From the NCBI RefSeq assembly GCF_000717715.1, contig NZ_JOAI01000012.1, forward strand, positions 1 through 64,000: 64,000 nt of DNA, in the 5' to 3' direction. The position numbers were made by a program, and so were the translations under genes. Source of the DNA: Streptomyces sp. NRRL B-24484. Its GTDB lineage: Bacteria > Actinomycetota > Actinomycetes > Streptomycetales > Streptomycetaceae. The notes below the pieces were generated by a model. That model did not search any database. It had not been told where the DNA came from and saw nothing but the letters and a program-made list of their open reading frames with translations. Shown one piece after another: positions 1 to 7,660 of the stretch (positions are counted from its first letter, which is position 1; each line of letters begins with the position of its first letter).

Positions 1-304
1 GGGGGCGTCGTTGGTGCCGTCGCCGGTCATCGCGACGAGCTTGCCGCCGGCCTGCTCCTTCTTGATCAGCGCCATCTTGTCCTCGGGGGTGGCCTCGGCG
101 AGGAAGTCGTCCACGCCCGCCTCCTCGGCGATCGCCCGGGCGGTCAGCGGATTGTCGCCGGTGATCATGACCGTCCTGATGCCCATGCGGCGCAGCTCCT
201 CGAAGCGCTCCCGCATGCCCGCCTTCACCACGTCCTTGAGGTGGACCACACCGAGGACCCGCGGTGCCCTGCCTCCGTCCTTCTCGGCGACCACCAGGGG
301 GCAG
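1..304 (-). pseudogene. kdpB: KdpB fragment (K+-transporting ATPase B subunit)
   Basis: Read on the minus strand, this piece encodes part of the cytoplasmic P-domain of the potassium-pumping P-type ATPase KdpB. The frame runs from [11 protein letters not shown] through [18 protein letters not shown], then [24 protein letters not shown] and [10 protein letters not shown], which are conserved P-type ATPase motifs. The 3' part continues beyond the left edge. The 5' part, with the phosphorylated DKTGT motif and the first membrane helices, is absent: similarity stops at about 304, where a gas-vesicle gene begins on the other strand. No kdpA, kdpC or kdpDE is in the window. I read it as a truncated remnant; family identity is very likely. 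Confidence 0.85.
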
Positions 305-622
305 TCCTCGGCCAGCCTCGCCGACATCCTGGAACGCGTGCTGGACAAGGGCATCGTCATCGCCGGAGACATCCAGATCAACCTCCTCGACATCGAACTG
401 CTCACCATCGAGCTGCGTCTGCTGATCGCCTCCGTGGACAAGGCCAAGGAGATGGGCATCGACTGGTGGGAGCACGACCCCTCCCTGTCCTCCCGGGCCG
501 GGAGTCGGGAGCCGCTGGAGGAGGAGAACCGGCTCCTGCGCGAACAGCTCGAGGCCCTGCGGGCCGAGAAGGGCCTGCCGCCCGCCGCCGGCGCCGACGA
601 CAAGCCTGCGCGCCGGCCTTAG
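302..622 (+). pseudogene. gvpJ: Gas vesicle protein GvpJ-type, N-terminus lost
   Basis: The frame from 302 encodes about 106 residues of the GvpA/GvpJ family, the small hydrophobic proteins of gas vesicle walls and nucleation sites. The signature is [49 protein letters not shown], followed by a charged Leu/Glu-rich tail typical of GvpJ rather than GvpA. The first roughly 10 to 15 residues and the start codon are missing. The upstream frame is antisense kdpB, so the open frame beginning at 11 is a chance fusion. No gvpF, G, K, L or S gene is in the window, so it cannot make vesicles alone. Its stop codon overlaps the stop of a convergent remnant. Confidence 0.8.
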
Positions 623-795
623 CGCGGGCGCAGGTGTCGTTGCCGTAGCCCGTGCCCACGTGACCGCCGGTCTGATGGGAGTGGGGTGCCGCCGGAGGCG
701 TTGATGATCTCGGCGGTGATGTAGCTCGCTTCCTGCGAGGCGAGGAAGACGTAGGCGTCTGCCATCCCGGCCGGCATCGGCATCTTGACCGGCGC
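619..795 (-). pseudogene. Short-chain dehydrogenase C-terminal remnant
   Basis: The minus strand encodes AGMADAYVFLASQEASYIT followed by AEIINASGG and TPLP, the C-terminal end of a classical SDR oxidoreductase (usually LASDEASYITGEVIGVTGG). The Rossmann-fold N-terminus, the TGxxxGIG motif and the catalytic YxxxK are all missing. The frame ends in TAA at 619-621. Beyond about 795 the sequence changes abruptly into a catalase fragment on the opposite strand. It is a truncated relic with no start; the substrate cannot be inferred. Confidence 0.6.
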
Positions 796-824
796 CACCC
801 GCGGCCCCTCGACCGTCCGGCTGC

Positions 825-1172
825 TGCGGGGAAGAAGCCCTCGACGCCGGACTTCTTCCGCTGGTCATCGCCCCCACCGGTGCTCCCCTGGCCGAGGACC
901 TCACCGTCCGGCGGACCTATGCCGCCGCGCGGTTCGTCGAGTTCGATGCGCTGCTGGTGGCCGGCGTGCCCGCACCGGGTGCGGACGACCGCGGGGCCCG
1001 GGACGCCAAGTCCGGCACCGTTGCGGGCGGGCAGTCCACGCTGGACTCCCGCGCCGTCCTGCTCGTCGACGAGGCCTGGCGGCACGCCAAGCCGATCGCC
1101 GGAACTCTGTCTTCGGGGGCCGGGCCCGGCGCTGCCTCGCCTCCCCGTGCGAGGTCCGTGTGGGATGCCTGA
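825..1172 (+). pseudogene. katE: Large-subunit catalase (KatE/HPII type) C-terminal fragment
   Basis: From about 825 to 1102 the plus strand encodes ALDAGLLPLVIAPTGAPLAE, RRTYAAARFVEFDALLVAGV, GARDAKSGTVAGG and LLVDEAWRHAKPIAG. This matches the flavodoxin-like C-terminal domain of clade-2 catalases. The haem-binding catalase core is missing, and after the KPIAG motif the frame enters unrelated sequence before a TGA at 1172. Similarity is lost at both ends, so the piece was captured by rearrangement rather than simply frameshifted. An in-frame ATG at 957 is internal to the domain and is not a credible start. Confidence 0.7.
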
Positions 1173-1290
1173 ATGTGGGTAGCTGTCGTTTGAGACCACG
1201 ACCGCATGCCCCCCCGGGCCCGAGAGTCGGTCGGGTTGGATCTGCCGCCCCAGACCCCGGATGCGCCGCATCGCAGGCGAAGGAGTCGGG

Positions 1291-2307
1291 ATGGCCCTCA
1301 CGGATCGCCGCACGGCGTCACCGCCGGAAACTGACACTGGTACGGCACTCGGCCGGGGCGCCCCCGCGCCGTACGACGGGGTCTCGCCGTTCCCTCGTGT
1401 CGACCCCGCCGACCGGCACCGCGTCCCCCGATGGCAACTGGCTGCCACCACCGTCGTGGTGGCGTTCCCGTTCATCGCGCTCGTGATCGCCGTCGGATGG
1501 CTGTGGGGCAGTCTCGTCGGCCCGACCGATCTGATCCTCGCCGCCGCGTTCTACTGCCTCACCTGCCTCGGCGTGACACTCGGCTTCCACCGCGGACTCA
1601 CGCACGGCAGTTTCACACCCAACCGCCCGGTGAAGATCGCGATGGCGATCGCCGGGTCGATGAGCTTCCAGGGTGACGTGATCACCTGGGTCGCCACCCA
1701 CCGCCGGCACCACGCCTTCACCGACCGTCCCGGCGATCCGCACTCCCCGTTCCGGTTCGGCACCAGCCTCGCCGGTGAGCTGCGCGGTCTGGTCCATGCC
1801 CACGTCGGCTGGCTGTTCACCGCCGACGTCACCCCGCCCGCCCGCTACGCACCGGACCTCCTCGCCGATGCGGACCTGCGAGCCGTCTCCCGGGCGTTCC
1901 CCGCCCTGTGCGTGCTCTCCCTGGCGCTGCCCCTCGGGCTCGGCTGGGCCGTCAGCGGGAGTTGGCACGGCGCACTCACCGCCCTGGTGTGGGCCGGCCT
2001 CGTCCGGGTCGCCCTGCTGCAGCACGTGACGTGGAGCGTGAACTCGCTGTGCCACATGATCGGACGGCGCCCCTTCCGTACCCGCCGCCACGACCGGGCA
2101 ACGAACCTGTGGCCCCTCGCACTGCTGTCCTTCGGCGAGAGCTGGCACAACCTCCACCACGCCGATCCCACCTGCGCGCGCCACGGTGTCGACCGCGGGC
2201 AGATCGACCCGACGGCCGCCGTCATCCGCCTGTTGGAGCGCCTCGGCTGGGTGCGCGACGTCCGCTGGCCCGTGGCCGGCCGGCTCGAAACCCGACGGCT
2301 GTCCTGA
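1291..2307 (+). CDS. Acyl-CoA desaturase (delta-9 type, membrane)
   Basis: A 338-residue integral membrane di-iron fatty acyl-CoA desaturase, expected to put a cis double bond into saturated acyl chains. The three histidine boxes are present: HRGLTH (H100, H105), HRRHH (H137, H140, H141) and WHNLHH (H286, H289, H290). NSLCH (H255) supplies a further ligand. Hydrophobic segments flank the boxes. The ATG at 1291 is chosen because AGGAG lies 5 bases before it; the ATG at 1261 lacks a site. It heads a same-strand series of STAS and GAF-ANTAR genes, suggesting stress-related membrane remodelling (inference). A ferredoxin or cytochrome b5-like donor is not encoded nearby. Confidence 0.9.
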   Translation: MALTDRRTASPPETDTGTALGRGAPAPYDGVSPFPRVDPADRHRVPRWQLAATTVVVAFPFIALVIAVGWLWGSLVGPTDLILAAAFYCLTCLGVTLGFHRGLTHGSFTPNRPVKIAMAIAGSMSFQGDVITWVATHRRHHAFTDRPGDPHSPFRFGTSLAGELRGLVHAHVGWLFTADVTPPARYAPDLLADADLRAVSRAFPALCVLSLALPLGLGWAVSGSWHGALTALVWAGLVRVALLQHVTWSVNSLCHMIGRRPFRTRRHDRATNLWPLALLSFGESWHNLHHADPTCARHGVDRGQIDPTAAVIRLLERLGWVRDVRWPVAGRLETRRLS

Positions 2308-2324
2308 TCACTTGGAGCCGTACC

Positions 2325-2717
2325 ATGCCCACCCCCGCTCCGGCCCTCCGCGTCACCGTTCTGCGTTCCGTGCCCGCCCGGCGTGCCACCGTCCACGTGG
2401 CCGGCGAGCTCGACCTCGGCTCCCTGGCGCCGCTGCGCGAGGCGCTCCACCGCTGCCTGAGCGCTGGGATCAGCACCATCGACATCGACACCCGGGACGT
2501 CACCTTCTGCGACGTCTGCGGCCTCACCCTGCTCTCGGCGACGGCGGCCCGCCGGGCTGCCTTGAGCGGAGGCATCCTGACGGCGCGACGCCCATCCGCG
2601 CCGGTGGCCCACCTGCTGGACCTCGCCGACACCACCGCCTACCTGATCCCGGCACCGGGCCCGCCCCCCTCGGTGCCCGGCCACGCGCCGAGTGCCGCGG
2701 CCGGGTACGCGTCGTGA
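2325..2717 (+). CDS. STAS-domain protein (anti-sigma-factor antagonist-like)
   Basis: A 130-residue protein with one STAS domain (about residues 8-110), the fold of SpoIIAA/RsbV-type anti-sigma antagonists that bind and release kinase anti-sigma factors. The diagnostic loop reads FCDVCGLTLL. The usual motif is F-x-D-S-S/T-G-L, so both residues that could be phosphorylated are Val-Cys here. It may therefore be locked in the active, unphosphorylated-like state or may have another role. The start at ATG 2325 is preceded by GGAG. It lies 17 bases after the desaturase stop and 6 bases before the next gene, so it is probably co-transcribed. No kinase anti-sigma gene is adjacent. Confidence 0.85.
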   Translation: MPTPAPALRVTVLRSVPARRATVHVAGELDLGSLAPLREALHRCLSAGISTIDIDTRDVTFCDVCGLTLLSATAARRAALSGGILTARRPSAPVAHLLDLADTTAYLIPAPGPPPSVPGHAPSAAAGYAS

Positions 2718-2723
2718 GCGGTC

Positions 2724-3428
2724 ATGATCAGCGACCTGATGGCCCGCACCCTGCCCCGGCTCCGACGACGGGCCGGCACCCTTGAGCTCGACGCCCTCCG
2801 GGAGGCGGGGCGGCGCGCTCTCGGCGTGGACTGCCTCGCCGTCTCGCTCCTCACCACCGATACCGGCAGACGCGAGCCCCTGTGGCGCCCCGGCGCTCTC
2901 GCACGCCGTTTCGAGGACCTCGAATACGTGCTCGGGTCGGGCCCGAGCGGTGAGGCCGCCGTCCGCGGCCGGCCCGTCCTGGTCCCCGACCTGAGCGGGA
3001 CCCGCGCCGAGCGCTGGCCGATGCTGGCCGCCGAGTCGGCGGCGCTGCCCGTCCTGACGGTCTTCTGCTTCCCCCTCGGCGTCGGCGCCATCCGGGTCGG
3101 CACCCTCACCGCAGTGCGCCGCACCCGCGGACCGCTCACCGGAGCACAGACCGACGACGCCCTCGTCCTCGCCGCGGCGATCACCTCGCTCTGCCTGGCC
3201 GTCCCGGACCACGGCGCCGGCGCGCCAGAGGAGGACCCGCCGGCGCTCCTGCGGGCCGTCGTCCACCAGGCGACCGGCATGCTCAGCGTCCAGCTCGGTG
3301 TCCCGCTGTCCGAGGCCCTGGTCCGGCTTCGCGCCCACGCCTACGCGTCCGGGCGACCGGTCGGCGACATCTCCCGGGACATCGTCGACCGCCGCCTCCG
3401 GCTGGGCGAAAATGAGAGGGAGGTCTGA
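2724..3428 (+). CDS. GAF-ANTAR domain regulator (first of a pair)
   Basis: A 234-residue protein with an N-terminal GAF sensor domain (about residues 10-160) and a C-terminal ANTAR RNA-binding domain (about 175-230; QATGMLSVQLGVPLSEAL). ANTAR proteins promote read-through by binding paired-hairpin RNA elements near terminators. The GAF domain lacks an obvious haem or metal-binding motif, so its signal is unknown. It begins 6 bases after the STAS gene and ends 27 bases before a second GAF-ANTAR gene. The pair are diverged rather than a recent duplication. The function as an antiterminator is a family inference. Confidence 0.85.
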   Translation: MISDLMARTLPRLRRRAGTLELDALREAGRRALGVDCLAVSLLTTDTGRREPLWRPGALARRFEDLEYVLGSGPSGEAAVRGRPVLVPDLSGTRAERWPMLAAESAALPVLTVFCFPLGVGAIRVGTLTAVRRTRGPLTGAQTDDALVLAAAITSLCLAVPDHGAGAPEEDPPALLRAVVHQATGMLSVQLGVPLSEALVRLRAHAYASGRPVGDISRDIVDRRLRLGENEREV

Positions 3429-3455
3429 TCCAAAGCGCAGAGAAAGACCGATTTC

Positions 3456-4193
3456 ATGACGCGTGTGCAACGACTGACCGAGGTGTTCGTGGAGGTCGCC
3501 AACTCGCTGACCGGCGACTTCGGCGTCATCGAGTTCCTGCAGCAGCTGTGTGAGCGCTGCGTGGAACTCCTCGATGTCGATGCGGCGGGAATTCTGCTCG
3601 CCGACCAGCGGGACCGGCTCATGACCATCGCGGCCTCCGACGAGCGCACGCACGTGCTGGAGCTCTTCGCCCTCCAGCACGACCAGGGCCCGTGCGTGGA
3701 CTGCCACCGCACCGGCACCGCACGCGTCGGCATCGACCTCACCGATCTGAAGGTCGCCTCGGAGTGGCAGGCCTTCGCCACCCAGGCCCGGGAGGTCGGA
3801 TTCGTGGCCGCCAACGCGATCCCCATGCGCCGGCGCGGGCGCGTGATCGGCACCCTGGGCCTCTTCCAGAGCACACCCGGGCGGCTGAGCGCCGACGACA
3901 TCCTGCTCGCCCAGGCACTCGCGGACGTCGCCACCGTCGCCATCCTCCAGCAGCGCACCCTCGAGGACAGCGAAACCGAACGCGGCCAGCTCCAGTCCGC
4001 GCTGACCAGCCGAATCGCCGTCGAACAGGCCAAAGGCGTCCTCTCCGAACGCTGGCAACTCCCCCTGGACGACGCGTTCACCGCCTTCCGCACCTACGCC
4101 CGGGCGCACCGGCTCCGACTCGCGGAACTGGCCGGGGAGATCGCGAGCGGGCAGTTCGACACCGACCGGATCCCCCACCCCGACGCCAGGTAG
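3456..4193 (+). CDS. GAF-ANTAR domain regulator (second of a pair)
   Basis: A 245-residue protein with a GAF domain (about residues 15-165; LLDVDAAGILLADQRDRL, HDQGPCVDCHRTG, IPMRRRGRVIGTLGLF) and a C-terminal ANTAR domain (about 180-235; RIAVEQAKGVLSERWQLP, then AFRTYARAHRLRL). This layout is the common Streptomyces GAF-ANTAR architecture. The CVDCHRTG stretch contains two cysteines and a histidine that could respond to redox or metal, though this is conjecture. It is the last gene before a 195-base gap containing inverted repeats, which would be a natural place for an ANTAR-controlled RNA structure upstream of the FAD oxidoreductase. Confidence 0.88.
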   Translation: MTRVQRLTEVFVEVANSLTGDFGVIEFLQQLCERCVELLDVDAAGILLADQRDRLMTIAASDERTHVLELFALQHDQGPCVDCHRTGTARVGIDLTDLKVASEWQAFATQAREVGFVAANAIPMRRRGRVIGTLGLFQSTPGRLSADDILLAQALADVATVAILQQRTLEDSETERGQLQSALTSRIAVEQAKGVLSERWQLPLDDAFTAFRTYARAHRLRLAELAGEIASGQFDTDRIPHPDAR

Positions 4194-4200
4194 AAGCACG

Positions 4201-4260
4201 CGCATCAGCCATTCCGGTGACCGGCATTTCGGCATGCCGCAAACCAGTTCCGACTGATGC
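4201..4260 (+). promoter_or_regulatory. Inverted-repeat cluster, candidate structured leader or terminator
   Basis: In the gap between the second GAF-ANTAR gene and the FAD oxidoreductase, GCATCAG at 4202-4208 pairs with CTGATGC at 4254-4260. Inside this outer stem, GGCAT at 4223-4227 pairs with ATGCC at 4234-4238 around the six-base loop TTCGGC, and CCGG at 4214-4217 can pair with CCGG at 4221-4224. The last two stems overlap and so are alternatives. The hexaloop has G at position 4 as in ANTAR targets but lacks the conserved A at position 1. It could equally be an ordinary terminator. Confidence 0.4.
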
Positions 4261-4388
4261 CTAACGCCCGGCGGCGCTGGCCCGGTCCGGTCGGTCGACT
4301 GTGTGCGGCGGCAGTGCCCGTCCTCCGGCAGGCTGCACCGCAACGCGCCGGGTAGCGTGCTGGACGGGGGACGGATGCAAGGAGGCTC

Positions 4389-6026
4389 ATGCCTGATGCC
4401 ATCGTCGTCGGTGCCGGCCCCAACGGGCTGGTGGCGGCCAACATCCTGGCCGACGCCGGCTGGCAGGTCGACGTTCTGGAAGGCCAGCCGGAACCCGGCG
4501 GCGCCGTCCGCAGCGACCGGGGTGTTCACCCCGACTACGTCCACGACGTGTTCAGCTCGTTCTACCCCCTCGCCGCGGCCTCCCCCGCCATCGGGGCCTT
4601 GGACCTCGAGCGTCACGGACTGCGCTGGAGCCACGCACCCACCGTGCTGGCCCACCCGATGCCCGACGGACGCTGTGCCACCCTGCACCGGGGTGCCGCC
4701 GCGACATGCGCGAGCCTGGCGAGCGCGTTCGGCGGCGCGGATGCCGAGGCCTGGCAGCGGCTCTCCCGGCTGTGGGACGACCTGGACCCCCACCTGGTGC
4801 GCACGCTGTTCACCCCCTTCCCGCCGGTGCGGTCGGGTGCCGCGATGGCCGCGCGGCTGCGCGCCGCGGGCGGACTGCGGGCGCTGCGCTTCCTGACCTT
4901 GCCGGTGCGCCGCCTCGCGCAGGAGGAGTTCACCGAACCCGGCGCCGGTCTGCTGCTCGCCGGGTGTGTCCTGCACGCCGACCTGATGCCCGAGAGCGTC
5001 GGCAGTACGGCGTTCGGCTGGCTGATGGCCATGCTCGGCCAGCAGGTCGGGTGGCCCGTTCCGGTGGGCGGCGCCGCCGCCCTGACGGGCGCGCTGGTAC
5101 GCCGCCTCGAAGCCCTGGGGGGACGCGTCCACTGCAACGCCCCCGTGGTAGAGGTCGTCGTACGCGGCGGCCGCGCACTGGGGGTTCGCACCGCCGACGG
5201 CCAGGCGCACCCGGCCCGTCGCGCGGTCCTCGCGGACGTCCCCGCCCCCGCCCTCTACGGCGCCCTGGTGGGGTGGGAGCACCTCCCGCCCCGGATGCCG
5301 GCGGACCTGCGGCGCTTCCAGTGGGACTTCTCCACCGTCAAGATCGACTGGGCTCTGGACGGCCCCATCCCCTGGACGGCGCCCGCAGCCGCCGCTGCCG
5401 GGACCGTGCACGTGGGCGCCGACATGGACGAGCTGAGCGACTACGCGCAGCAGTTGACCACCGGCCGGCTCCCCCGACGGCCGTTCCTGCTCCTCGGACA
5501 GATGACCACCGCCGATCCTGCACGGTCCCCGGCCGGAACCGAATCCGCCTGGGCCTACACCCACGTGCCCCAGACGATCACGGACGATCTGGGCCCCGAC
5601 GCCATCACCGGCCGATGGGACCCCCGGGAGGCGGAGGCGATGGCGGAGCGCATCGAACAGCAGGTGGAGCGCTTCGCACCGGGATTCAGGACCCGGATCG
5701 CCGCCCGGCGCATCCTCACCCCGCCCCTTCTGCAGTCCCTGGATCCGAGCCTCGTCGGCGGCGCCATCAACGGCGGCACCACCGCGCTCCACCAGCAGCT
5801 CGTCTTCCGGCCCGTGCCGGGCACCGGACGCCCCGAAACTCCCGTGACCGGGCTCTACCTGGCTTCGTCGTCCGCCCACCCCGGGGGCGGTGTCCACGGT
5901 GCCTGCGGAGCAAACGCCGCCCGCGCGGCCCTGCGCTCGCAGCGGCTCCTGGCCGGCCGCGTGCTCTCGCCCGGTCTCGCCGCAGCCCAGCGGCTGCTGT
6001 CGGGCCGACGCGAGCAGCCGAACTGA
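4389..6026 (+). CDS. FAD-dependent oxidoreductase, phytoene-dehydrogenase-like
   Basis: A 545-residue flavoprotein of the phytoene desaturase/amine oxidase superfamily. The N-terminal dinucleotide-binding motif is VVGAGPNGLVAANILADAGW, followed by an acidic residue ending the second strand and the GG-A-x-R-type EPGGAVRSDRG. The C-terminal FAD-clamping segment (LYLASSSAHPGGGVHGACG) is intact. A strong AGGAGG lies just before the ATG. No crtB, crtE or other carotenoid gene is present, so the substrate is unknown; family members act on carotenoids, retinoids and other polyenes. An SRPBCC lipid-binding-fold protein follows directly, suggesting a hydrophobic substrate (inference). Confidence 0.87.
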   Translation: MPDAIVVGAGPNGLVAANILADAGWQVDVLEGQPEPGGAVRSDRGVHPDYVHDVFSSFYPLAAASPAIGALDLERHGLRWSHAPTVLAHPMPDGRCATLHRGAAATCASLASAFGGADAEAWQRLSRLWDDLDPHLVRTLFTPFPPVRSGAAMAARLRAAGGLRALRFLTLPVRRLAQEEFTEPGAGLLLAGCVLHADLMPESVGSTAFGWLMAMLGQQVGWPVPVGGAAALTGALVRRLEALGGRVHCNAPVVEVVVRGGRALGVRTADGQAHPARRAVLADVPAPALYGALVGWEHLPPRMPADLRRFQWDFSTVKIDWALDGPIPWTAPAAAAAGTVHVGADMDELSDYAQQLTTGRLPRRPFLLLGQMTTADPARSPAGTESAWAYTHVPQTITDDLGPDAITGRWDPREAEAMAERIEQQVERFAPGFRTRIAARRILTPPLLQSLDPSLVGGAINGGTTALHQQLVFRPVPGTGRPETPVTGLYLASSSAHPGGGVHGACGANAARAALRSQRLLAGRVLSPGLAAAQRLLSGRREQPN

Positions 6027-6092
6027 CAGCCACCCGACCGAACATGCCGGGCCCCCGGTCCGGCACAGCGACAAGCACCCAGGAGGAACCGC

Positions 6093-6578
6093 ATGGCACG
6101 GCGCCAGCAGTTCGTGGAATGCCCACCACAAGCGGTCTGGGACGTCCTGGCGGACGGCCGCCGCTACGCCGAGTGGGTCGTCGGCACCCAGGACATCGAC
6201 CACGTCGACCCCGGCTGGCCCGCCGTCGGCGCCGCACTGCACTTCCGGGCCGGCCTCGGCCCGCTCACCGTCGACGACAGCTGCGTGGTGCGGATCTGCG
6301 AGCCCGGCATCCGCCTGGAACTCGAAGCGAAGGCCGACCCGTTCGGCGCCGCCCGCATCGCGTTCACACTCGTCCCCTGGGGCGACAACACCCTGGTCCT
6401 CCTCGACGAACACCCCCTGACCGGCCCCGGAGCGCGTTTCCAGGGACCACCGAGCGAGCTCCTGCTGCACCTGCGCAACCGCCGACTGCTCGGCAACCTC
6501 GCCCGGGTCGCCGTCAGGGAACACCAGCACACCACCCCTGCGGGTTCCGCCTCCCACGGCCCGGGGACCGGTCCGTAG
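6093..6578 (+). CDS. SRPBCC (START-like) family protein
   Basis: A 161-residue protein with the SRPBCC/polyketide-cyclase fold that forms a hydrophobic pocket. The typical opening VECPPQAVWDVLADGRRYAEW is followed by VGTQDIDHVDPGWPAVGAAL and later LVLLDEHPLTG. AGGAGG precedes the ATG at a good distance. It lies 66 bases after the FAD oxidoreductase on the same strand and is likely in the same transcript. Members bind lipids, polyketides or similar ligands; none can be named here. The tail after about residue 145 is low in structure. Confidence 0.82.
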   Translation: MARRQQFVECPPQAVWDVLADGRRYAEWVVGTQDIDHVDPGWPAVGAALHFRAGLGPLTVDDSCVVRICEPGIRLELEAKADPFGAARIAFTLVPWGDNTLVLLDEHPLTGPGARFQGPPSELLLHLRNRRLLGNLARVAVREHQHTTPAGSASHGPGTGP

Positions 6579-6604
6579 CCCGGGACAACTGCCCGGAGAA
6601 CGAA

Positions 6605-6960
6605 CCCTGTGGAAGTTCAGCCGGGGCCCCGCCGGTCAAGGCGGTCGGCCACCCTGTGACTCCGGTCCGCGATCTGAGCGACCGCCGCGCTGGCGTGGAA
6701 TCCGGCTTCCCTCGACCGGCCATGTCCCGCAGCTCGAACGCCGGTTGCCGCACATTCTCCGCGAGCCCACCGGTCTGCGCGCGGACCGGGTCCTGCGGCT
6801 GCCCGCGGGCCTCGCCCAGCAGGTCACGCGCTGCGACCCACCTCACCGGCCACCTGCGACGCCTGTAACTTGACCGTGCCCGCACCCTCGGCCGCGTTGT
6901 CGGCAACGACCCCGGGCCCCCGCCGGCCCGGTCCCGCACACTCCGTGCGGACGCCGCCTC
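6605..6960 (-). pseudogene. Frameshifted stress-type hypothetical protein remnant
   Basis: On the minus strand the pieces ADNAAEGAGTVKLQASQVAG, DLLGEARGQPQDPVRAQTGG, LAENVRQPAFELRDMAG, KPDSTPA and AVAQIADRSHRVADRLDRRG appear in order but in different frames. They match, from memory, a Streptomyces family of amphipathic proteins usually encoded beside holin-like and DUF3618 genes. At least two frameshifts are needed, one near 6835 and one near 6690, and a TGA truncates the C-terminal hydrophobic segment near 6620. The assignment rests on family recollection, but the ordered fragments in changing frames show a decayed gene. Confidence 0.5.
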
Positions 6961-7069
6961 CGGGTGCCGTTCCGATCCGAACCCATCGGGCCCATCTAAT
7001 CGCTCAAGACCGTCCCTCACCTCGTCCATCGGATGTCCGCCGGACAGCTTCCGTGTGGCGCCTGCCCGG

Positions 7070-7496
7070 TCAGTGGCCCGAGGTCGGGCCGTCGGGTTCC
7101 TGGGGGTCGACGCCGGTGTGGGCCTTCTCGGTGCGGCCGCCGCTGGGGCGGCCCGAAGGGCCCTGCCGGCCCATGTCGTAGGTGTGCTTCCCGGGGCCCT
7201 GCTTCTCACCGCGGCGGCTCACGCCCTCGACGGTGTCGCCGGGGACGCCCTGCTCCTTCTCGGCGGCCTTCTCACGGCCGGGTCCGGGCTTGGGGGCGTA
7301 GGTCCCGGGGTGGAACGAGCGGTGGGCGCTGTCGTTGGGCTCCTGGTGCTCGGCGTCGATGTCGGGGGACCAGCCGTGCTGGTCCGCTCCGGCGAACCGC
7401 TGGCCTGGCCCTCTGCCATCGCCGGGTGGGACTTCTTCGCGGTCATGATCATCACCTGCTGGGTTGTGTCGGCCGCCGTAGGGCGGTTGGCGTCAC
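7070..7496 (-). pseudogene. Hydrophilic hypothetical protein, start codon out of frame
   Basis: A minus-strand frame ending in TGA at 7070-7072 encodes a polar protein: RFAGADQHGWSPDIDAEHQE, SAHRSFHPGTYAPKPGPGRE, GVPGDTVEGVSRRGEKQGPG and HTGVDPQEPDGPTSGH. This resembles a common small Streptomyces protein of unknown role. No ATG, GTG or TTG lies in this frame before an in-frame TGA. A GTG at 7496 would give the plausible opening V-T followed by RQPPYGG only if the frame shifted by one base right after the start. I read it as a gene broken by a small indel at its first codons, or a sequencing error there. Confidence 0.5.
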
Positions 7497-7660
7497 GCGT
7501 CGGCGGGGGCTCTTCGCTCGGAGCCAAACGGTCATTGACGCCGGATGGTGGGGTGGCTGGATCTGGGGCCAGGTGCGGACACCTCGGCGGCGGTGCCGCT
7601 CGGGGATTGCCGCGCACCCGGCCCGGTGGCGGACCGCTGTACGGCCCAGTGGCCGGGCGG

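Noticed and set aside
11..301. The N-terminal 97 codons of the frame starting at 11 as part of the gvpJ gene
   Set aside because: This part is antisense to clear KdpB sequence and does not resemble any gas vesicle protein.
4202..4260. A canonical ANTAR-target dual hairpin
   Set aside because: Only one hexaloop is present and it lacks the conserved A at position 1, so I list it only as a candidate structure.
1845..6557. A 1,570-codon open frame on the minus strand
   Set aside because: It runs antisense through at least five well-supported plus-strand genes. Long antisense frames are a usual side effect of very high GC at codon third positions. It has no domain motif.
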